A stretch of DNA of 47,886 nt from the NCBI RefSeq assembly GCF_000384195.1, contig NZ_KB913034.1, forward strand, positions 2,004,992-2,052,877, read 5' to 3'. The notes beneath the pieces were generated by a model, which was not told the origin of the DNA, did not search any database, and saw nothing but the letters and a program-made list of their open reading frames with translations. The stretch comes from Allobaculum stercoricanis DSM 13633 (GTDB lineage Bacteria; Bacillota_I; Bacilli_A; Erysipelotrichales; Erysipelotrichaceae). Both the position numbers and the translations under genes were made by a program. Shown one piece after another: positions 18,482 to 26,787 of the stretch (within the stretch, counting starts at the first letter, position 1; each line of letters opens with the position of its first letter).

Positions 18482-19726
18482 ATGAAAGTAATCATTATTG
18501 GAGAAAATGCGAAAGAGCAAGCGCTCGCATACGCTTTGGAACAAAATGGGAATCATCAAGTATTAGTCTGTCCTGGAAATCCGTTCACGCATGAGTTTGA
18601 ACAATCCATGGAAGAACTCCCAGAACCTTATCATCCTGAAAAAGTCCTAGAAACGATTACTGCAGTAGATCCTGACGAAATTATTCTTTTGGACGAACAT
18701 TTAATTCGTCAAGGAATGACACAAGATTTAGCTAGACGGGGTTGGGACGTAATTGCCCCGAACCAAGCGGCTGTTGAAGTGATTGATGATAAAGTGCAAT
18801 GGGCAACTTTGATGAAAGAACGCAATATTCCCGTTGCTGATTTTCTACAAAAAAATACGAAACAGGAAGCAATCGATTTTATTCAAGAAATTGGTCTACC
18901 CCTTGTCTTAAAAGAGGCAAACGGACTCAAACGTTTTGCGATTCCTTATAATGAAGATGAAGCAATTGATGATGTCAATGAATGGTTTGATAGTGGATGC
19001 CAGGGAATTATTTTCTCTGAATTCTTAAGTGGTGTACGTTTTAACTTACCTGTACTTGCATGGAAGGAAAGAGTACTCCCATTATTGCCATTTGTGGTCA
19101 CACGTGGCGTTTATGAAAATGAAGATGATCCACAAGCAAAGGGTCTTGGCTGTGTTTGTGGGATTCATGATGAGATTGCGACAGTATATGCACAACAAGC
19201 TGTTCAAGACGTACTTGTTCCATTTTTAAAAGCGTTAGATGAACAAGGAATTGAATATGAAGGGATTCTTACTGGTGAATTCATTGTGAGTCAACAAGGT
19301 CCTGTTTGCGTGAATATTAAAGCCGGACTTTCCGAAACAGGTGCATGTGCGCTCTTCCCATTGATGAATTTTGATTTGTTGAAAGCATGGAAACAAATCA
19401 AAAATGGCGAACAACCAACAATAAAATGGCGCAATCGCAATTCCGTATCCCTTGTGTTGGTGGGAAAAGACTATCCACAAGAAGATTCTAAAGATCAGCC
19501 GATCGAAGTGGATGAAGATTTTGAAGGCGTGATTTATGGAAACCATGCTGCTCTAAAAGATGGACAACTCGTAAGCGATGGCGGCCGTGTTTTAATTGTA
19601 TCGGGAATGGGACATAATTTACTCGATGCAGCGACACAAGCTCTTGAATCAGCAAAACATATCCATTGTGCAGATTTAATTTATCGTACAGATATTGGAA
19701 AAGAAGCGGATCAAAAAGAAGCATAA
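18482..19726 (+). CDS. Divergent PurD-like ATP-grasp protein
   Basis: The overall plan follows phosphoribosylamine-glycine ligase: N-terminal MKVIIIGENAKEQALAYAL in place of the GxGGREHAL motif, the ATP-grasp lead-in IDDKVQWATLMKERNIPVADF, and a length of 414 close to the normal 420. Key segments are altered: the ATP loop KADGLAAGKGV reads KEANGLKRFAIP, and the metal-binding EFNCRFGDPE region reads VNIKAGLSE. No other purine gene is nearby. It could be an ATP-grasp ligase with another substrate, a regulator or an inactive relative. The gene is intact with good codon use and a terminator, so it is not a decaying copy. The family link is fairly sure; PurD activity is doubtful. Confidence 0.75.
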   Translation: MKVIIIGENAKEQALAYALEQNGNHQVLVCPGNPFTHEFEQSMEELPEPYHPEKVLETITAVDPDEIILLDEHLIRQGMTQDLARRGWDVIAPNQAAVEVIDDKVQWATLMKERNIPVADFLQKNTKQEAIDFIQEIGLPLVLKEANGLKRFAIPYNEDEAIDDVNEWFDSGCQGIIFSEFLSGVRFNLPVLAWKERVLPLLPFVVTRGVYENEDDPQAKGLGCVCGIHDEIATVYAQQAVQDVLVPFLKALDEQGIEYEGILTGEFIVSQQGPVCVNIKAGLSETGACALFPLMNFDLLKAWKQIKNGEQPTIKWRNRNSVSLVLVGKDYPQEDSKDQPIEVDEDFEGVIYGNHAALKDGQLVSDGGRVLIVSGMGHNLLDAATQALESAKHIHCADLIYRTDIGKEADQKEA

Positions 19727-19740
19727 TATTAGAAAAATTA

Positions 19741-19787
19741 AAATGACAACAGAAGTTCTTGCCATAGAACCTGTTGTCATTTTTTTA
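19741..19787 (+). terminator. Terminator after the PurD-like gene
   Basis: AAATGACAACAG pairs with CTGTTGTCATTT, with an inner GTTCT/AGAAC stem, and is followed by T7. Confidence 0.88.
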
Positions 19788-19792
19788 TCGGT

Positions 19793-19856
19793 AAGATCCG
19801 GATGAAATCCGTAAAGTTCCGGATTTAGGAGATAAGATTCGGATAGAATCCGTAAA
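19793..19856. repeat. Short palindromic direct repeats
   Basis: Two near-identical 23-base units at 19793-19815 and 19834-19856 share AAGAT-CGGAT-ATCCGTAAA; each contains an inverted repeat CGGAT-ATCCG. Between them TTCCGGATTTAGG gives a partial third unit. They lie just beyond a terminator, in DNA with no gene. Confidence 0.6.
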
Positions 19857-20137
19857 AACATATACGAAAAGACAGACGTTAGAGTTAAGCAAAAGCGAAT
19901 TTGGCGATGCTTTTTGAGATTTTTAGATATTCATTTTATAAGATTATGACAGAATTGAGAGTGTTCCATATATCTATTTGATTATGTTGATTTTGTTTGT
20001 TTTTTTTCATCCGTTTTATAAAATATAATAAAGAACAAAGTTTAATTTCAATCTATAAGTTTTGTTGAAAAAGAAATAGACATTTATTGTGTTGGATAAG
20101 ATTTTCGTAAAAAGAAAAGAAGAAGGAGGGATAAATT
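19857..20137 (+). other. AT-rich leader of the small membrane protein genes
   Basis: No gene is supported here. A consensus TATAAT lies at about 20024-20029 behind a T-rich stretch, with only a weak -35 box, and is the likeliest promoter for the three genes that follow. Confidence 0.35.
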
Positions 20138-20398
20138 ATGACATTTCTTACTCAAACACTATTTACCTATTTAATGTTGTATTACATGTGGCGTCAAAAA
20201 AACGATATCAATCGAAAAAATATGTTTTTTGTCGCATTAGCTTTTCTAATTGTAATGATTTATGTGATTGCTTATATCTATCTACTTTTTCAAGGCCAAT
20301 TAGGATGGATTGAAATTATAGGATTGGTATCAGTTCTTTGTTTCTCAGGACTGATTATCGTATCTTCTTTGAAATCAGATCAAAGTCATGAAAGATAA
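20138..20398 (+). CDS. Small membrane protein, unknown function (first of three)
   Basis: An 86-residue protein with three hydrophobic segments (about 2-18, 28-51 and 56-76) and short charged loops (RQKNDINRKN; C-terminal KSDQSHER). I recognise no family. GAAGGAGGG stands nine bases before the ATG. The stop is only three bases before the first start of the next gene, so the genes probably form one operon. Confidence 0.7.
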   Translation: MTFLTQTLFTYLMLYYMWRQKNDINRKNMFFVALAFLIVMIYVIAYIYLLFQGQLGWIEIIGLVSVLCFSGLIIVSSLKSDQSHER

Positions 20399-20401
20399 AG
20401 G

Positions 20402-20779
20402 ATGGATACGCATATGACTGTTCAACCAACAAAGATCAAAAACATAAAATTTAGGAGAATGGTCTGGATTTTGTTAACTGCAATTATCTGTATAGAAGGA
20501 ATCGGTGTTTTTACATATCATTTGAATACCGAACAATTTGGCCTCATATCGTCTCTTGCAATTCTTTGCGCCTTATATATAGGTTTTTCATATAAAGGTA
20601 CCCAAGGAATTGATATGCTTTTTGCCATTTCCTTTTTGATTGGAGTTTTAAATACAGGTGCTGCATTGTATTTAATTGATCTTTATCCAATTCTAACTGC
20701 AGCTATAGTCAATAGCGCGATTGTTGTTGTTTTTGGTTTTTGTGCTTTATATGAAAATTATAGGCATAAAATTCGATGA
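20402..20779 (+). CDS. Small membrane protein, unknown function (second of three)
   Basis: A 125-residue protein with a basic N-terminus (KIKNIKFRR) and four hydrophobic segments; it ends in a charged tail (ENYRHKIR). An internal ATG at 20414 is a possible alternative start with GGATGG upstream. No family is recognised. Strong basic flanking residues on the first span place the N-terminus in the cytoplasm. Confidence 0.7.
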   Translation: MDTHMTVQPTKIKNIKFRRMVWILLTAIICIEGIGVFTYHLNTEQFGLISSLAILCALYIGFSYKGTQGIDMLFAISFLIGVLNTGAALYLIDLYPILTAAIVNSAIVVVFGFCALYENYRHKIR

Positions 20780-20798
20780 TTCTTTAGGAGGATATAAT

Positions 20799-21212
20799 AT
20801 GAAAGAGAACGATAATAATAAATCTGTAATTGAAGTATGTAAGAGGATTTACTATTTGATCTACCTTCCTGTGATTCTCTGTGTTGTTTTTCTTACTTCA
20901 GCAAACCTCTGGGAAGCTCGAAAAGGGAATGTTTCACAAATTGCACTCTTGCTCCCTATAGCTTGTATGTTGGGATTTAGCTTATTGTTATTCTGGTTTG
21001 ATTGTCACAAAAAAGACGTGAAATATATTGGTGCGGGACTGTTGATTGGGGCTGTCATTGGAATTTTGGCTTTTGTTAATCCGAGCTTTCTGCAAGATCT
21101 TGCCGCCAAAGGAAATAAGCTGTTAACGATTACTGAAACATATCAATATATTGTTTGGGGCGAGACCAATTTGTTGATTCTCTTCATGATCGCCAATAAA
21201 AAGGCCATATAA
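20799..21212 (+). CDS. Small membrane protein, unknown function (third of three)
   Basis: A 137-residue protein with a hydrophilic start (KENDNNK) and four hydrophobic segments; the C-terminus (NKKAI) is basic. The ATG at 20799 is preceded by AGGAGG; the frame is open for 26 codons upstream but overlaps the preceding gene. No family is recognised, and no terminator with a T-run was seen after it. Confidence 0.72.
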   Translation: MKENDNNKSVIEVCKRIYYLIYLPVILCVVFLTSANLWEARKGNVSQIALLLPIACMLGFSLLLFWFDCHKKDVKYIGAGLLIGAVIGILAFVNPSFLQDLAAKGNKLLTITETYQYIVWGETNLLILFMIANKKAI

Positions 21213-21307
21213 AACTTGATGGGAATTTAGAGTGATCTGTCCTTAAAAAGTAGAGTCTGTATAATAACGAAACATTTTTCTAATCATTACCTTTTAAATT
21301 TAGTTAA

Positions 21308-21339
21308 AGAAAAAACCCGAGATCAAATGATCTCGGGTT
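21308..21339 (-). terminator. Terminator of tRNA-Leu
   Basis: AACCCGAGATCA and TGATCTCGGGTT (21314-21339) form a 12-base stem with a very short loop; on the minus strand it is followed by TTTTTTCTTT. It stands 11 bases after the tRNA CCA end. Confidence 0.85.
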
Positions 21340-21350
21340 GATTTACGAAA

Positions 21351-21434
21351 TGGTGCGGACGATGCGAGTCGAACGCACACGGGTTGCCCCACTGCCGCCT
21401 GAAGACAGCGTGTCTGCCATTTCACCACGTCCGC
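21351..21434 (-). tRNA. tRNA-Leu(CAG), CCA encoded
   Basis: Read on the minus strand the RNA begins GCGGACG, pairs with CGTCCGC before the encoded ACCA, and has the anticodon stem CTGTC/GGCAG with loop TTCAGGC (anticodon CAG). A long variable arm (GTGGGGCAACCC) and T-loop GTTCGACTC mark a class II leucine tRNA. Confidence 0.95.
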
Positions 21435-21464
21435 ATGTTGCCAATGAATTTATTGTGCTTTGTT

Positions 21465-21493
21465 ATACTAACATCAACCTCAGTTTTCTGCAA
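21465..21493 (-). promoter_or_regulatory. Promoter of tRNA-Leu
   Basis: On the minus strand TTGCAG and TAGTAT are spaced by exactly 17 bases; the -10 box lies 30 bases before the mature tRNA 5' end. Confidence 0.75.
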
Positions 21494-21611
21494 ATGTTTT
21501 TTAACAATGTACAGACTTGACACATTTGATATAAAAAAAGTAAGACGAAAAAATAATTAATTTTGGATCATGAAATTGATTAAAAAATCCAAAATAAGAG
21601 AGGTAGAGAGA

Positions 21612-22523
21612 ATGCAACAATTTTGGAATGAAACGTATGATCAAGAGCGCGCCTTTTATGGTGTAGATGGCGTATCTTTAGATCACTGTAACTTTGATGG
21701 ACCAGCTGATGGCGAAAGTGCATTTAAAGAAGCTAAAGATATCGCAATCAATTATTGCTTCTTCAATCTTCGCTATCCGTTTTGGCATGATCAGCATTTG
21801 AAAATCGAAAATTCTAATTTAACGGAATTATGCCGAGCTGCTTTATGGTATTCCCAAGATATTGAAATCAACAATACGAAACTGCATGGGATTAAAGCAT
21901 TACGTGAATGCTCAAATGCGCACATTGAAAATTCGGATATCATTTCCCCGGAATTCGGATGGAATTGCCATAACGTGAGTATGCATAATGTGAAAGCGCA
22001 AAGTGAATATTTCATGATGAATTCTGAACGGTTAAAGTTTTCAAAATTAGAATTTAAAGGGAAATATTCTTTCCAATACATTCATGATGCGGTATTTGAA
22101 GATTGTAAGTTTGATACAAAGGATGCGTTCTGGCATGGTAAAAACATTGTTGTGCGCAACAGTATCGTTAAAGGAGAATACTTAGCTTGGTATTCTGAAG
22201 ATATTACATTTGAACATTGCACAATTATTGGAACTCAACCACTTTGTTATGTGAAAAACTTAAAAATGATCGATTGTAAGATGGTTGATACAGATTTAGC
22301 TTTTGAACGTTCGACTGTAGAAGCAACTTTACTAGACCCAATTGTGAGTATCAAAAATCCATTAGAAGGAACGATTACGGTACCTTATGTCCAAGATGAG
22401 ATTGTGATGGATATCGAAGAAGCTAAAGGTGTAGTCATTCAAACAAATCCACAAGTTCAAACGAATGATGAACTTGAAACAGTTCAAGAAGAAACGTCAG
22501 GACAAGAAGAAGTAAAAGAATAA
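21612..22523 (+). CDS. DUF3737 family protein, predicted beta-helix
   Basis: A 303-residue protein with repeated short strands of the kind that build a right-handed beta-helix (for example NCFFNLRYPFWHDQHLK-like turns, SEDITFEHCTIIG and LKMIDCKMVDTD); cysteines and aromatic residues recur at the turns. It matches the DUF3737 family, common in gut Firmicutes and without a proven function. There is no signal peptide, so it is probably cytoplasmic. The ATG at 21612 is chosen because the family begins near QQFWNETYDQERAFY and AGAGAGG lies upstream; an in-frame ATG at 21570 has no site. The last 40 residues are acidic and glutamine-rich. Confidence 0.85.
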   Translation: MQQFWNETYDQERAFYGVDGVSLDHCNFDGPADGESAFKEAKDIAINYCFFNLRYPFWHDQHLKIENSNLTELCRAALWYSQDIEINNTKLHGIKALRECSNAHIENSDIISPEFGWNCHNVSMHNVKAQSEYFMMNSERLKFSKLEFKGKYSFQYIHDAVFEDCKFDTKDAFWHGKNIVVRNSIVKGEYLAWYSEDITFEHCTIIGTQPLCYVKNLKMIDCKMVDTDLAFERSTVEATLLDPIVSIKNPLEGTITVPYVQDEIVMDIEEAKGVVIQTNPQVQTNDELETVQEETSGQEEVKE

Positions 22524-22537
22524 AAGAAGCAAAATTT

Positions 22538-22586
22538 AAGGAGCAGCCAATTAAACAAAAGTTTAATGAGCGTTGTTCCTTTTTTA
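22538..22586 (+). terminator. Terminator after the DUF3737 gene
   Basis: A long imperfect stem (AAGGAGCAGCCAATTAAAC against GTTTAATGAGCGTTGTTCCTT) with an AAAA loop is followed by T6. Confidence 0.85.
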
Positions 22587-22791
22587 TTAGATAGAAAATC
22601 GAATCCCCGAAATGTTTCAAACAAAGGATAAAATAAATATACAAAGTGCATGGGTCCATCTTTTTTAGGGTTCAAGGATTTCAATGAGGAATAAAAGAAC
22701 ATGAATCAATAGGTGCACTTATAAATACGGAAAACTTTTTAACCGGATGACGTATTCATCTAGGATCAAAGAGGCGAAAGGACAAAAATCT

Positions 22792-23742
22792 ATGATCATT
22801 ACAGTCACATTTAATCCTGCAATTGATAAAACAGCATATGTGGACAATTTAGTTGTTGGCGGTCTTAACCGATTAGAACATGTAATTGCAGATGCGGGAG
22901 GAAAAGGGGTCAACGTTTCCAAAACGATCCAACAATTACAAGGTGCAACGATTGCGACCGGTTTTCTTGGGGGCAGTGCCGGCCAATTTATCTTGAACAA
23001 TTTAAACGATCTTGGCATTCAAACGGATTTTATTGAAGTGGAAGGGCAAACGAGAACCAATTTGAAAGTGCTCAATCAAAACATGGAGTTAACGGAACTC
23101 AATGAACCAGGGCCAATTGTCACGGATCAAGATATCGAAAAACTGATCGATCGAATTTTAACGATCGCAAAGCAGGATCCCGATCAGACTTGGGTTGTGC
23201 TGAGTGGCAATGTAGGACCGGGGGTAAACAAAGATATTTATCAAAATCTTATTTCGCGTTTCCAACAAGAAAATATCAAAACAATACTCGATGCAGATGG
23301 AGAATTATTCAAAAATGGCGTGAAAGCCAAACCGTACTTCATTAAGCCAAACCGTTTTGAACTCAGCCAATATTTTGGAGTGGAAGAAGAGCTGTCTAAT
23401 GAAAAAGTCATTGAACTCGCTTCTACGTTTTTAAATGATCAAACGAAATTGGTTGTTGTTTCCATGGGAATTGAGGGATCAATCTTTTTGACGGCAGATG
23501 AAGTGATCCTTGCTAAAGCGTTGACTATCGATTATCGCTCAGCTGTAGGAGCCGGAGATGCGATGGTCGCAGCCATTGCGTGGGGATTAGAACAAAATAT
23601 GAGTTTAGACGATTTGGTTTCGTGGTCTGTTGCGACAAGTGCTGGGGCATGCATGTCAGAAGGGACTTCACCGGCAAGTCGCCAAGTGATTGAACAATTA
23701 AAGCCAAGAGTAGAAGCCACAAAATGGCAGAAGATAAAATAA
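22792..23742 (+). CDS. 1-phosphofructokinase family sugar kinase
   Basis: A PfkB-family kinase, 316 residues, of the FruK/LacC group that phosphorylates fructose 1-phosphate or tagatose 6-phosphate to the bisphosphate. Family marks are VTFNPAIDKTAYV at the start, GGKGVNVSKT, and the catalytic AVGAGDAMVA near residue 257. ATG 22792 is preceded by AAAGGA; the frame is open 15 codons upstream without a site. No fructose PTS or DeoR regulator is adjacent, so FruK is likelier than LacC by family frequency but not proved by context. Confidence 0.85.
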   Translation: MIITVTFNPAIDKTAYVDNLVVGGLNRLEHVIADAGGKGVNVSKTIQQLQGATIATGFLGGSAGQFILNNLNDLGIQTDFIEVEGQTRTNLKVLNQNMELTELNEPGPIVTDQDIEKLIDRILTIAKQDPDQTWVVLSGNVGPGVNKDIYQNLISRFQQENIKTILDADGELFKNGVKAKPYFIKPNRFELSQYFGVEEELSNEKVIELASTFLNDQTKLVVVSMGIEGSIFLTADEVILAKALTIDYRSAVGAGDAMVAAIAWGLEQNMSLDDLVSWSVATSAGACMSEGTSPASRQVIEQLKPRVEATKWQKIK

Positions 23743-23772
23743 AAATTTGTGGCATGTGCCGAAAAAGGCATC

Positions 23773-23820
23773 AAAAACCTCGTGTTCCATCACGCCAAGA
23801 GCGTAAAACACGAGGTTTTT
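23773..23820. terminator. Bidirectional terminator between the sugar kinase and gtrA-type gene
   Basis: AAAAACCTCGTGTT pairs with AACACGAGGTTTTT; A5 and T5 flank both sides, fitting two convergent genes. Confidence 0.88.
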
Positions 23821-23829
23821 CGTATATAG

Positions 23830-24243
23830 TTATTTTTCAAAATACATTTTTCGAGTGATGTAGTTGAAAATCATAACGATGAATGTCGCAAATAATTTAA
23901 CGATCATATAGCTGATGTGCATGAAATCACTACCGATCCACATAATCAATTGGTTGATCCCTAAGCCGATTACCGAGAATGTGATAAAGAAGGCTAAGTT
24001 TTGCGATTGTTTCTTACCATTATTGATTTGGAAGACCCATTTTACACTTGCAATATAGTTAAAGATCACGGATACCGTAAAAGAAATGGTTGAAGAAATT
24101 AAATAGTAAATTCCTAAGACTTCTGTACAGAAAATCATTAATCCATAGTCAATCACGAAGGCTAAGCCCCCAATCAGGCCAAAGCGAAGAATTTGATTGA
24201 TCAAGTCTTTTAATTTTTGTTTGGAATTTTTTTGTTCAGACAT
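23830..24243 (-). CDS. GtrA family membrane protein
   Basis: A 137-residue protein with four membrane spans. GtrA-type proteins are thought to move lipid-linked sugars across the membrane or assist glycosyltransferases in cell-wall and surface glycan decoration. Family features are RFGLIGGLAFVIDYGLM in span one, FNYIASVKWVF after span two, and YITRKMYF at the C-terminus. ATG 24243 follows AAGGAG; the longer frame upstream to 24354 has no site. No glycosyltransferase lies next to it. Confidence 0.88.
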   Translation of the reverse strand: MSEQKNSKQKLKDLINQILRFGLIGGLAFVIDYGLMIFCTEVLGIYYLISSTISFTVSVIFNYIASVKWVFQINNGKKQSQNLAFFITFSVIGLGINQLIMWIGSDFMHISYMIVKLFATFIVMIFNYITRKMYFEK

Positions 24244-24784
24244 AAATGCTCCTTGTCGATGTAAAACTCTTGAATCGAAGGGCAAAATTACAAGTTTCGA
24301 ATCAAAAGGGTGATGGAATACAGGTATTGGATGTGTCTTTTTAAGACGAACCAAAAACTAATTTAGTCTATCGCCTATAGATATGCAAAGAAAGTATGAT
24401 TTTCACAAATCTTTTGTTCAAAAGAATACTTAATTTGAGACCTGAAAACGAGAACAACACAAGTATGATTGGTGAACATAAGGCTGCGATTGTCTTTGGC
24501 AATGATTTTTTGTATGATTTTTTCTTAACGATTGGTGAATTTTGGATGAAGGAAAACCAGAACGGATCGTTAAAGATATTTCCATAGAGCATCCCCTTGA
24601 ATGAATTTTAAATTGATGATTTAAGACGATACCACCTTGTTGAAGAGGTGGAGATTTTTATTTGGGGATAACACAATTGAAGCAAATGTGGATTTAGTGC
24701 ATAAATATGCGAAAATGGACAAGAAGAGCGCAATGGATTTGTTGATTATAGATTTTTACAAAGGAATTAGAAAGGGATGAGGGA
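24244..24784. other. Intergenic region, no convincing gene
   Basis: Over 500 bases between divergent genes. Overlapping open frames of about 63 and 74 codons on opposite strands lack ribosome sites and family resemblance. A terminator-like hairpin CCACCT-TGTTGAAG-AGGTGG followed by AGATTTTTA lies at 24632-24658, which hints that something upstream is transcribed. Confidence 0.45.
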
Positions 24785-25759
24785 ATGAAAGCGGCCGACA
24801 ACAAAAAGCATGTTAAAAAAGGACGATTGTCACAATCATTGATCGTGCAATTAAGTGTGCGCTATTTTATTGATGATATTGGAACGCGATCAGCAGCATT
24901 GACCTATTATTTAATTTTCTCGCTCTTTCCTTTGATGATTTTAATTTCGATTTTAGTCGGTTCGTTGAATATTCAAATTGAGCCGATGTTTGATGCGATG
25001 CATAATGTATTGCCAAAATCAGTTCTTGAACTGTTGAGTGGTTATATTCATTATGTAGAAGAAACCCCATCGACAATCATGTTCACTTTTGCGATGTTTT
25101 TCTCGATCTATTTTCCTTGGCGAGTAGTCCATGAAATTATGGCAACGATTCGCATCGCTTATGAACTGCCCCCAGCACCAAGCCAATTCAAGCAACTGTT
25201 CAAAGAGCTCGTTGCGGCCATTATTATTCCTTTGAGTCTTATTGTTTCGTTGATTTTAATTGTCTTTGGACCCAACATCATTTTGAAATTGTTGAGTTTT
25301 CTGCCCGCAGGACTGATCACGATTTCAGATGCTCACTTAAACATTTGGGAATATGCGCGTTTTGCGATTGCCGGATTAATGTTAGTCTTTGCGCTTGTTG
25401 TTGTATATGAACTTGCTTTAGATCGTCATCAACCATTACGCACGATTTTACCAGGGATTATTGCCGTGTTAATCGTATGGTTAGCTTCTAGTGCGCTGTT
25501 TTCTTTTTATGTAGAAAATTTTGCTCGCTACTCGATTATTTATGGAACGCTAGGAACGTTTATTATCTTGTTGTTGTGGCTTTATTTGACAAGTGTCATC
25601 TTTTTAATGGGTGGAGAAGTCAATGCGCTCATTTTAAAGAGAAGAAGAAGACGAGCACTGTATCATAACTCGTCGATTGTTCACGATAAATCAGAAGTAT
25701 ATGAATGGCCAAGTCATAATTCATTTCGGCATATAACAGATCATGAACAATACAAGTGA
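24785..25759 (+). CDS. YihY/BrkB family membrane protein
   Basis: A 324-residue integral membrane protein of the YihY/virulence factor BrkB family; its biochemical role is unsettled (it was once wrongly called RNase BN). Six spans are visible, with family motifs DIGTRSAALTYYLIFSLFP near residue 30, the loop AYELPPAPS, and FARYSIIYGTLGTFIILLLW followed by MGGEVNALI near the C-terminus. The ends are basic and probably cytoplasmic. It appears to be monocistronic. Confidence 0.9.
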   Translation: MKAADNKKHVKKGRLSQSLIVQLSVRYFIDDIGTRSAALTYYLIFSLFPLMILISILVGSLNIQIEPMFDAMHNVLPKSVLELLSGYIHYVEETPSTIMFTFAMFFSIYFPWRVVHEIMATIRIAYELPPAPSQFKQLFKELVAAIIIPLSLIVSLILIVFGPNIILKLLSFLPAGLITISDAHLNIWEYARFAIAGLMLVFALVVVYELALDRHQPLRTILPGIIAVLIVWLASSALFSFYVENFARYSIIYGTLGTFIILLLWLYLTSVIFLMGGEVNALILKRRRRRALYHNSSIVHDKSEVYEWPSHNSFRHITDHEQYK

Positions 25760-25835
25760 TGAGATTTCATGTAAAGACTTATTTTCTTTTGATTCAATGT
25801 GTAATTACAGGATATATAACATTCAAATTCTCAAT

Positions 25836-25873
25836 AAAAAACATGCTCTTTGATGAACAAGAGCACGTTTTTT
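25836..25873. terminator. Bidirectional terminator between convergent genes
   Basis: AAAAAACATGCTCTT pairs with AAGAGCACGTTTTTT with a single mismatch; A and T runs on both sides serve the YihY gene and the opposing HAD gene. Confidence 0.82.
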
Positions 25874-25897
25874 ATAAATGGGGGATGAGGGTTATGG

Positions 25898-26527
25898 TTA
25901 TAGGTTAACGAGTTTTAAAATATCGAGGACACTGTTTAAACGGATCGTAGGATGGATTCCTTTATCACTAAAAGAACCCCATGCTGCATAGCCAAAATCG
26001 ATGCCGGCATTGACGCAAGCTTGATAATCCGAATAAGCGTCCCCAATATAGATGACTTCATCTTTATTGAGGTTCATCTTTTGAATTGCGAGTTCAATTG
26101 GTTCGGGATTGGGTTTGTGTAATTTTGTATCATCGCCTAGAATCGCTAAATCCATGTAGCGATCTAATCCTTTAGAGACAAAGTCAATTTGATATTGGTT
26201 TTTGAACTTAGAGCTGACGACGCCTTGTCTAATATTATTTTTATGCAACTTCTTTAATACTTCTTCAACATGAGGGAATGCTTTAGCGCCTTCTTCAAAT
26301 TCGTTGACGTATTTGACCCAACGTTCATATGTTTGTTCTTTATTTTCAATATGGAGAAGATCTAAAACTTTTAATCCGGTATAAGCCATAAAAGGACGTA
26401 GGTCATGGATGGACCAGTCTTCATTTTTTTCTTCTTTGATAATGCGTTGTAAAGGAACTAAGTTCATCTTCATAGTGTCTAATAACGTACAATCTAAATC
26501 GTATAAAACGGCTTTATATTTCTTCAT
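25898..26527 (-). CDS. HAD family phosphatase, tandem copy A
   Basis: A 209-residue HAD hydrolase of the PGP/Gph-like subgroup. Motif I reads LYDLDCTLLDT, motif II VSSKFK, motif III K in HKPNPEP and motif IV YIGDAYSDYQA. The glycine usual after the second Asp of motif I (DxDGT) is a cysteine. GAGGG precedes the ATG; the frame is open 63 codons upstream without a site. Its neighbour is a close paralogue, from which a terminator separates it. The substrate is unknown; small phosphorylated sugars or glycolate are typical. Confidence 0.87.
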   Translation of the reverse strand: MKKYKAVLYDLDCTLLDTMKMNLVPLQRIIKEEKNEDWSIHDLRPFMAYTGLKVLDLLHIENKEQTYERWVKYVNEFEEGAKAFPHVEEVLKKLHKNNIRQGVVSSKFKNQYQIDFVSKGLDRYMDLAILGDDTKLHKPNPEPIELAIQKMNLNKDEVIYIGDAYSDYQACVNAGIDFGYAAWGSFSDKGIHPTIRLNSVLDILKLVNL

Positions 26528-26650
26528 TTTTTCCCTCAACTGTGATTTAAAAGTATATGATGGAAGTTTTTTGGTGATGACCTCATACAACGTAATCCGA
26601 AAAGAAATATAAGGAAAGAAGATGTTAAAAGTTACAAAACACATTTCAAT

Positions 26651-26664
26651 GTAAACGTTTGCGA
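26651..26664 (-). promoter_or_regulatory. Weak cre-like site upstream of HAD copy A
   Basis: TGTAAACGTTTGCG matches the CcpA cre consensus TGWAANCGNTNWCA at most positions but fails two of them. It lies about 125 bases before the HAD copy A start. It is recorded only because HprK is encoded in this window. Confidence 0.25.
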
Positions 26665-26745
26665 AAACAAAAGCGGAAATGGATGTTGGATCAAAATAAT
26701 AAGCTAGATCGATCATTTGAATAAACGCTAGTCAGGCAGTGCATT

Positions 26746-26776
26746 AAAAAAATCTGATCTTCTTTGAAGATCAGAT
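26746..26776 (-). terminator. Terminator after HAD copy B
   Basis: ATCTGATCTTC and GAAGATCAGAT form a perfect 11-base stem with a three-base loop, followed on the minus strand by T7. It separates the two paralogues into two transcripts. Confidence 0.88.
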
Positions 26777-26787
26777 CAAGGTACAAA

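Noticed and set aside
19793..19856. CRISPR array
   Set aside because: Only two full units, short spacing, no cas genes, and the units are themselves palindromic.
20089..20313. 74-codon frame overlapping the first small membrane protein gene
   Set aside because: It is a shifted reading of the same DNA; the gene starting at 20138 has the ribosome site and the membrane spans.
24396..24587. 63-codon frame on the plus strand (and a 74-codon frame opposite)
   Set aside because: No ribosome site, no recognisable domain, and strongly overlapping frames on both strands; more likely non-coding.
26528..26716. 63-codon N-terminal extension of HAD copy A
   Set aside because: It has no ribosome site and no counterpart in the paralogue, whose start aligns with ATG 26527.
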